Below are positions 57,397 to 64,000 of a DNA stretch of 64,000 bases, piece by piece; position 1 is the first letter of the stretch; each line of letters begins with the position of its first letter. The notes below the pieces were generated by a model. It made no database searches, was not told the origin of the DNA, and saw only the letters and a list, made by a program, of their open reading frames with translations. The translations under genes were made by a program, and so were the position numbers. The DNA comes from Euryodendron excelsum (lineage: Eukaryota; Streptophyta; Magnoliopsida; Ericales; Pentaphylacaceae): positions 26,142,501 through 26,206,500 of the forward strand of contig CM065387.1 of assembly GCA_033060915.1 (NCBI GenBank), read 5' to 3'.

Positions 57397-60300
57397 CAGA
57401 GCCTCTTCCAGCATGAGAGAGATCCGCAAACTCAATCTAAAAACCCTAATTTTTTATATACAGAGTTGGTACACTCCCAAAACCCTAGCTTCCTTAGGTT
57501 TTCCAAACCCTAGCCACCATACACAAACCCTAGCCTCATATACACTCCTATACACTCTTATACACTTATACACTAGCTTCCAACCCTCCTTTAAAGACTT
57601 GAAGAGCCGCAATATGAAGTTTTGAAGATTGAAGACAACTCTTGAAGATTGAAGTGAAGACTAAAGCAAGAAAAGCAAGGTGCGCAAAGCAAGTGAAATA
57701 AACAAGACATACGGTAGGCTTTCTCTTTAAATTTCTGCACTTTCCCCCTCTCTCTTCTTTCTCCTAACCCACTTGGGTTTTCTCTATTTTAATCCCCCAT
57801 TTTTTTCCCCCTTTCTTTGCATGCTTGAAACAAGGGGATTCCCGGTCCATGTGTAGGATTGGACTATTGGAGAGTCACCGTATCGGGGGCTTTCTTTTAG
57901 TCTAACTGGAGACCACGTGGATTCGGCCCCCTTGATTATGTGGTGAAGCCTTAACCTTGTATGTTCACGACCCCAAATTTGCATTATGCATATCATGATT
58001 CTTGCATTTTTCTAAAAGTCAATTTCAAAGTTGTTTTCAAAATCGTTTTCAAACTTGTTTTTAAAATTGCATCAAAATCCTCTTTTTCAAAACTTGTTTT
58101 CAAAATCACAATCCTAGGGTGATTCTAGCATTTCCATGACTAGGATTGTTTTAAAAAAGTGTTACATTCAAAGTGACTTTTATGGTCCATATTTTCAAAT
58201 CTTGTTGTTTTCAAAACCACTTTCTTAAAGTGGTTCTAGCCCTCTTATGGTTAGAATCGCTTTCGGAAAGTGAGACGTTTTTATACTTTCCAAAAAAACT
58301 CTCTTTTTAAAAGTCTCTCTTTCTAAAACCCTCGTTTTCAATATGCTTTCCAAAAAACTCTTCTTTCCAAAATTGCTTTCTAAAAACTTCCTCCAAAAAT
58401 CTATTTTCCAAACCTTCTCTTTTTAAACCCCTTTCCAAAACGCTCTCTTCAAAGTCCACTTTCCAAAAACGTTCCCTATGTCTCCTTCCAAATTTTCTTT
58501 CCGAAAACTCTCTCAAAGTTTTACTTTCCAAAAACTTCATTCTCAACATTCTTTTCAAAATACGCTTTCTAAAAAAAACTCCTCTTTAGAATCTTCCTCC
58601 AAAATCTTCGTTTCCAAAAATATACTTTCCAAAAACTCTTTCCTTGGTGTCTAAGTCAAGCCCTATAACCCACAATTAGGAAATCCTAATTTTCTTTCCA
58701 AAAACATGGTTTTTAAACTTGCCTTAAAACCTAGATTTCCAAAACCTCTTGTTTTCTACATCAAAACTATACATGTTTCCAAAACCTATTTTCTACGTCA
58801 AAACTATAGTCTTCCCAAATATAGGGTTTCTAAAACTTCTCTTCCAAATCCTTGTCAAATCAAATCTTCCCTCTAAAAAACCAAATCCAATCTCCCATTT
58901 AGGAAACTAGATCCAATTCTCCGTTTCTGGAAACAAAATCAAATTTTCTCTTTTAAAAACAAAATCCAATCCCTTCCTAATCCAAATCTTTCCTAATTCA
59001 ACTCCTTCCTAATCTTCTACTTTCCTAAATCTTAAGTTTCTAAAACTTGAACATAAAACTCTTTCCTAAATTTTAAAACTCAAAATTTAAATATTTCCTT
59101 ATTCAACCATTTCATAATTCTACCCCTTTTTCCAAATCTTAACTCTCTAAATCTAGGTTTTCCAATCTTTCCTAAACTCAAACCTTTTCTAGTCTCAAGA
59201 TCTTCTAAAACTCTAAAACTTCCCAAATCTTAAACTTCTTACATTTCAAATCTTTCCAAATTCAAAGCTTTCTAAATTCAAAACTTTCTTAAGTTAAATC
59301 TTTCTAATCCCAAATCTTTCTAAATTCTAAACTTTTCTAAACTTCAAATCTTTCAAAGTCTAAACCTTTCCTCATTCCAACCTTTCTTAATTCCACATCC
59401 TTTCCAAACTTTAACTCCCAAATCTAGATTTTCAAATCTTTCGAAAACTCAGACTTTGAATCTTCCAAAAATTCTAAAGTTTTCTAAATTCGAATCTTTC
59501 TAAAATTCTAAGCTTTCCAAATTCAAAACTTTCTTAAGTTGGAACTTTCCAAATTCAAAACTTTCTTAAGTTGGAACTTTCCAAATTCTAAACCTTTCTT
59601 AAACTAAACTTTTCCTAATTCAAAACATTTCTAAATTCGACACTTTTCTATTGCAAAACCTTTCTTAAAATAAAACTTTATTAATTCAAAATTTTTCTAA
59701 TGTGAAAGCTTTCCTAAGTTGAAATTTTCCTAAATCAGCATTTTTCCTAATTCCAAGTTTCGTAATCCTCCAAGTCCAACATTCGAGTCAATTCTTTTTG
59801 AAAATCTTTCCAAGTCAAGTCCAATCCTTCTTTTCTAAGTTTTTAACTCTAGATTTCCTAAAACCATGTTTTCCAAAGTCAAGTCTTTTCAAATCTTCCA
59901 ATCAAAGTTCAATCTCTCAATCTTTCAATCCAATTTTTAATTCAATCTCTTTCTTCCAATCATATCTTCTATTTCAATCGGACTCTTGTCCGAACTACGA
60001 CTGACCTGATTCCTTCAAAAGGATACGTAGGCAACCCTCATGGGTGCGGTCACCATATTTTTCAAATCTCAATTTCCACAATATTTTTCAAACTTCTATT
60101 TCTACAACTTCTTTTCAATCTCCAATTCTACAATTTTCTTCAAGTTTCCAATTCCATTATCTATTTCTATTTTCAATCTTCAATTTTCAATTCCTAAAAT
60201 CTTCCTTCCAAATTCAAACTTCTATCTCTTCCTTTTCAAATCAAATTCTTCTTTTTAAATCTCTTTCCAAATTTATTTTTCAATTCTCTTTTCTTGCACT

Positions 60301-60838
60301 TGCATATAATACATCATGTTTTTCTAAACATTATTCTCAAAAGTGGGTAGGATTGAACATTTATTAGTTGAAGACTCTCATAGGTGAATCTAGGGTAGAT
60401 TGACATGTAGGTACCGAAAGGGCAGGGTAGGGTGATGGCTTAGTGCGTCTTCCCTACACGTAACCAACCTCCGAACCTAAGATCACTGTTTTCAAAAACC
60501 AAAATGGAGTTATTTTTCAAAAAGGACTAAATGTTTTTCAAAGGTTGCCAAACAACTTGTTTTCTTAAAAACCCTCTCTTGAGGAGATATTTTCAAAATC
60601 ATTTTCCAAAACCCTAAGTGTAGTTCTCGGATTATGCTTAGTTTTTAGGTGACCTAACTCACCTTAATCAAGTTAGGTGGCAACTCCAAATCTTTTCTAA
60701 AAACCCTTTATTCAAATATATTTTCAATTCAAACCTAGTCACACTCGTTCTTTTAGGAGGGTGAGTTCTAATGAGAGAGTACAGTGTTTTTTCCGCTTGT
60801 GTGTGTATTCCTCGAGTGTGAAAAATCTGGACACGACA

Positions 60839-62884
60839 TTTACCTGTTGAAGGTAGAAAATGATAAAGTAAGTATCCAATGAAGGTCACGAGGTGGTCAG
60901 AGGGACCGGAGGTTTGGAGCTTTGAAAATTAAAGGTTGAAGCTTTAAAATAGAGTTAAGAGGCCATTTAAAACTTGTTTTGGTGGGCAAAAGGCTGAGGC
61001 GGGCCCAGCCTGGGCTGGGCACCACTCTTAGTGGCACCAGGCTTAGGTTTCTTTGTGCACCACTATAAGCGGTGCATGGCCTACAGGGATTTTTAAAGCA
61101 GAAGCTACAGGTTTGAGGGTTTTGGTTCGGTTTTGTGTCATTTTTGAGATTTCTCTCCAAAACTCTTTAGGAGATTTTGCTTGGGCATTGTTGGGGAGTG
61201 TTTGTGGAATGCCTGTGAGTCGCCGGGAAGTGACGTCATCACTAGAAAGTCACTAGAGAAGAAGAAATCGCTAGAAATTCCAAAAAGTGAGTTTTCTTAT
61301 TTTTGGTTGATTATAATGTGTAAATTTCCATTTGAAGCATGTGTATAGTTGAAATTGAGGCTCTTGAATATTTTGCATGCATCTACGAAGTCATTTTTCC
61401 ATTTTGGTGATCATTTGAGTGAGTTTTTGAAGATTGTCATGTTTTGCGAAGGGGTTTCCGGCAAGCTTAGAAAAACTAGCGATTTAAGCACTGGGTAATG
61501 CATTTTCCTGCAATATTTTCACGTAGGATGCCTTAGAAAAATGTTTTGAGCAACTGTGTGAAATTTCCTAATTTTTTGAAAACATTTGTATTTTTAGATT
61601 TTTCAAAAATTAGAAAAAGGTTGAAAATGTGAAAAATTAGGAAAATTTGAGAAATAAATCCCGGGGGCGTTGGATTGTTGCTAGAAAATTCTAGAAATAT
61701 TTTTGAAAAGTTTTGTATATGTTTTTGAAAAACTTGTAAACTCTTTTGAAGGTGTTTGAAAAAAAAAAGTGAGGAAATAGCCTCGGGAATTTTAGGAAAA
61801 ATGGGTGTTTGCCAGTCTATGCCTCGTGTTGGGCAAGTGGTGAGATATTATGTGATTGGTGGCATTGTAGAGGTCTTTTATAAGCGGGACTCTGCTAGAT
61901 TTTTTAGAAAATTTGACATTTGGAATTTTTGTGAAAAAAGGGTTTAGAGAAACTTTAAAAAGAGTTCTTTAGAACAAGGAGAGGATAGGCTTTTAAAGGG
62001 AAAGTCTTAAAAACTAATTGAACTAGGACTTTTGAGGGAAAGCTCTAAGAAACCATAGGACCCGGGGTTTTTGAGGAAAAGCCCTAAGAAACCATAGGAA
62101 CCGGGCTTTTGAGGAAAAGCCTTAAGAAACCATGCTTTTTTGGAGTGAAAAGCTTTCTGAAACCCAAGCCTTGGGCCCGGATCGGTGGACTTTTTGGGGG
62201 GAAAGTTTTTGAGAAACTGAGGTTAAAATTGATTTGAACTTTTTGAGAAAAAAGTTAGAAAATCGAGATTGATTTGAAACCAACTTTCTGAGGATAAAAG
62301 TTTAGAAAACTGGTTGATTTTGAAAGTAATTTTTAGAGAACCGGGAATGATTTTGAAAATAACTTTTTGAGGAGAAAAGGTTTAGAAAATCGAGATTGAA
62401 ATTGAAACTAACTTTTTGAGGATAAAAGTTTAGAAAACTAGGATTGCTTTTGAAATAAACTTTTTGAAGGAAGAAGCTAGAAAACCAATGATTTGAGTTT
62501 TTGAGATAAACTTATTTTATGAAAAAGCTAGGAAACCGAGTTTGGGCTTGTTTTGAACTTTTTGAGGAAAAGTTAGAAAATCGAGAGTGATTTTGAAACC
62601 AACTTTTTTTAGGGTAAAAAGTTTATAAGACCAGTAGTGATTTTGAAAACAACTTTTTTGAGGACAAAAAGTTTATAAAATAGGTAGTGATTTTGAAAAC
62701 AAATTTTTTGAGGATAAAAAGTTTATAAAACCGAGTGATTTGAAGTTGTGAAATTGCTTGGGAAACTTGAAGCATTTCCTGCCTCTTGTCCCTCTTTTTT
62801 CCACATTCTTGTCCATTCTTTTCCTTTGCCATTGTTCATGTTGCTGATTGATAGATCTTGACATGTTTCTTTTCATTTCCCAAG
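60839..62884 (+). other. leader-like region before the DUF7745-type ORF
   Basis: Not family A LTR. 61020-61080 carries gcaccactcttagtggcacc and related self-complementary motifs similar in style to those before the TATA box at 55550-55615. Purine-rich sequence follows. 62190-62740 is a degenerate tandem array of units of about 50-55 bases (gattttgaaaacaactttttgaggataaaaagtttataaaacc type). The last bases before the ATG, cttttcatttcccaag, look like a splice acceptor. I read this as the LTR and/or leader of a second retroelement; no primer site was recognised. Confidence 0.45.
62190..62740 (+). repeat. degenerate ~50-55-bp tandem repeat
   Basis: Units share aactttttgaggataaaag, tttagaaaact and gattgattttgaaa in order. 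The last three copies (from about 62590) are the most alike, suggesting recent expansion at that end. An earlier set near 61980-62160 has a related unit (ttttgaggaaaagccctaag, aaaccatagg). Confidence 0.7.
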
Positions 62885-64000
62885 ATGGCTGATGCAAGTA
62901 TGATGGCCTGTTTGAGAGTTTGGTATGACGGGTACACTTTGGAGGAACAGGATATCTTCTACCGAAGTTTTGGTCATACTGTATCCCTGCTCACAATGCA
63001 GTTGGTGCCTAGGTTGATTGAGGCTGTCCTTCCATTTAAGTGCCCTAGTTTGAGCCTCTTCCAATTTCGAGAATGTGAAATAACCCCTACCCTACACGAG
63101 TACGACTGTCTGCTAGGTTCGGCGAAAAGTCTTTTATAGCTGATTGCTCCGATTTTCCATGGAGGTTTATTTTCTCTAATCTCATCTCAGTTGGGCATAG
63201 TACGTCCTGCTTTGGGTTCAGACTTCATTCCTTAGTTTCCCTTCATTCCTGCTGAATTCTTGCTTTCCCGATTTGAGTCCATTCATAATGGGGAAGACTT
63301 CCCAAGGACTTGGCATACTCCAGGCCACTGGCTCCACTTCAGGATGAATGCTCTTACTTTGCTTTTACTCGGGGTCTTAGTTTTTTCTAGGGAGGAAGGT
63401 TCAATTAATGGGAAGTTGAGTGCTTTGCTTCGCCGGATCCGACAAGGATGGTCTTATGCCCTGATGGTCATAGGTGAGAATTGTGCCAGTTTCACTCATT
63501 TGCAGCGGGGTGCAGATTTCAATGGTTGTGCGACTCTATTCCAGTTGTGGATGGTTTGCCATTTATTCCCACAACATTTGCCCTGGCCAATTTGGTATCC
63601 CACGGTGGATCATGTTCGTGTTTTTGCGGAGGCTCAGCAATCTGTCATGGCGGATGAGAGTTTTCCTACTGCCCCCCAAGATTAAGCGGCTTTTCTCTAA
63701 GAGAGACGCGCTGGAGATGTCATGTGGTTTGTGGGTTTGTGTAACCCGGATCCTTTGAGGGTACGAACTTCATATAGGATCTTTGTTCCGATAGTGGGTT
63801 TGTGGGGGATTGCTCCTTTCTTTGGAATCAGAGTTCTCCACCAGCTGGGGTTGTCACAGAATATTCCACACACAGGGGTTACCAATGAGTTCGATCTATT
63901 CTTTGACATTGTGATCCCGACCGAGTTAATGAAAGAGGTGATAACCATGTGGCGCGCCCTGACTTCTCATGATGACATACAAGGTCCTTTCTCGAAAGAA
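62885..64000 (+). pseudogene. DUF7745-type retroelement ORF1, broken and cut by the window edge
   Basis: From ATG 62885 one frame runs to the window end with four in-frame stops: 63137-63139, 63233-63235, 63683-63685 and 63698-63700. Reading past them, the order of conserved phrases stays intact: LRVWYDGYTLEEQDIFYRSF, the ECEITPTLHEYDCLLG phrase, WLHFRMNALTLLLLGVLVF, GENCASFTHLQRGADFNGCA, LFQLWMVCHLFPQ, then NPDPLRVRTSYR and PIVGLWGIAPFF. These match the plant DUF7745/gag-associated domain found as an extra ORF ahead of gag in Ogre-like and other gypsy elements. Its function is unknown. With no frameshifts but several stops, decay is moderate. Continuation beyond 64000 is expected. Confidence 0.65.

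Larger units (their letters stand above)
55967..60838 (+). mobile_element. family A LTR, 5' truncated
   Basis: It begins inside the U3 hairpin-unit array (cttccgaagacggtaagtcc), passes the 160-bp type repeats, TATA box, pyrimidine-rich tract (58290-59900) and conserved end block, and stops at ACACGACA (60838). The first ~200 bases of the LTR are missing. No tRNA-Arg primer site follows, so it is not an intact 5' LTR. Confidence 0.88.

Overview
The window is nuclear DNA from a flowering plant, most likely a eudicot with a large, transposon-rich genome. It has one chloroplast-protein gene with no bacterial homologue in its layout, AT-rich intergenic DNA, plant-type Ty1/copia, Ty3/gypsy and LINE remnants, and long (about 5 kb) LTRs of the kind seen in Tat/Ogre gypsy elements. 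I see one intact host gene, one dead host gene, and about 45 kb of layered retrotransposons. I found no tRNA, rRNA or CRISPR array.

Layout. 1-1455 is the 3' end of a large LTR (called family A here). 2880-6783 carries TGD1, the permease subunit of the chloroplast lipid importer, probably with a long 5'-UTR intron. 8212-8745 is a long inverted repeat. 8763-13668 is a decayed non-autonomous gypsy-like element (two related LTR copies, a degenerate primer site, broken gag-like frames). 14492-15230 is the 3' end of a LINE.

16916-36351 is a MUR3-like (GT47) glycosyltransferase pseudogene cut in two by a 17.8 kb nest. The nest is a copia-derived element (17958-35798) that contains a solo LTR (19708-21327) and a separate stack: family A solo LTR (22581-34706), which contains an inverted family A solo LTR (24852-31865), which contains an unrelated solo LTR (29371-31099). 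The four solo LTRs are each bordered by a perfect 5 bp target duplication, so the order of insertion can be read directly. The host element has a 4 bp one.

36352-45967 is AT-rich DNA with a copia pol remnant on the minus strand, a local duplication, a terminal-inverted-repeat element and a field of degenerate repeats. 45968-53861 is a family A element with a tRNA-Arg-type primer site and a 667-residue gag but no pol. It runs into rearranged family A LTR pieces in both orientations (53862-60838). The last 3 kb holds the leader and the broken first ORF (DUF7745-like) of another retroelement, open to the window edge apart from four in-frame stops.

How the parts relate. TGD1 would act with TGD2 and TGD3 encoded elsewhere. 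The gag-only element would need reverse transcriptase and integrase from a relative. The most unusual signals are the four-deep nest of solo LTRs inside a host gene, the tandem hairpin-rich repeats in the family A U3, its kilobase-scale purine/pyrimidine strand asymmetry, and a conserved pair of mutually exclusive hairpins near the LTR 3' end.
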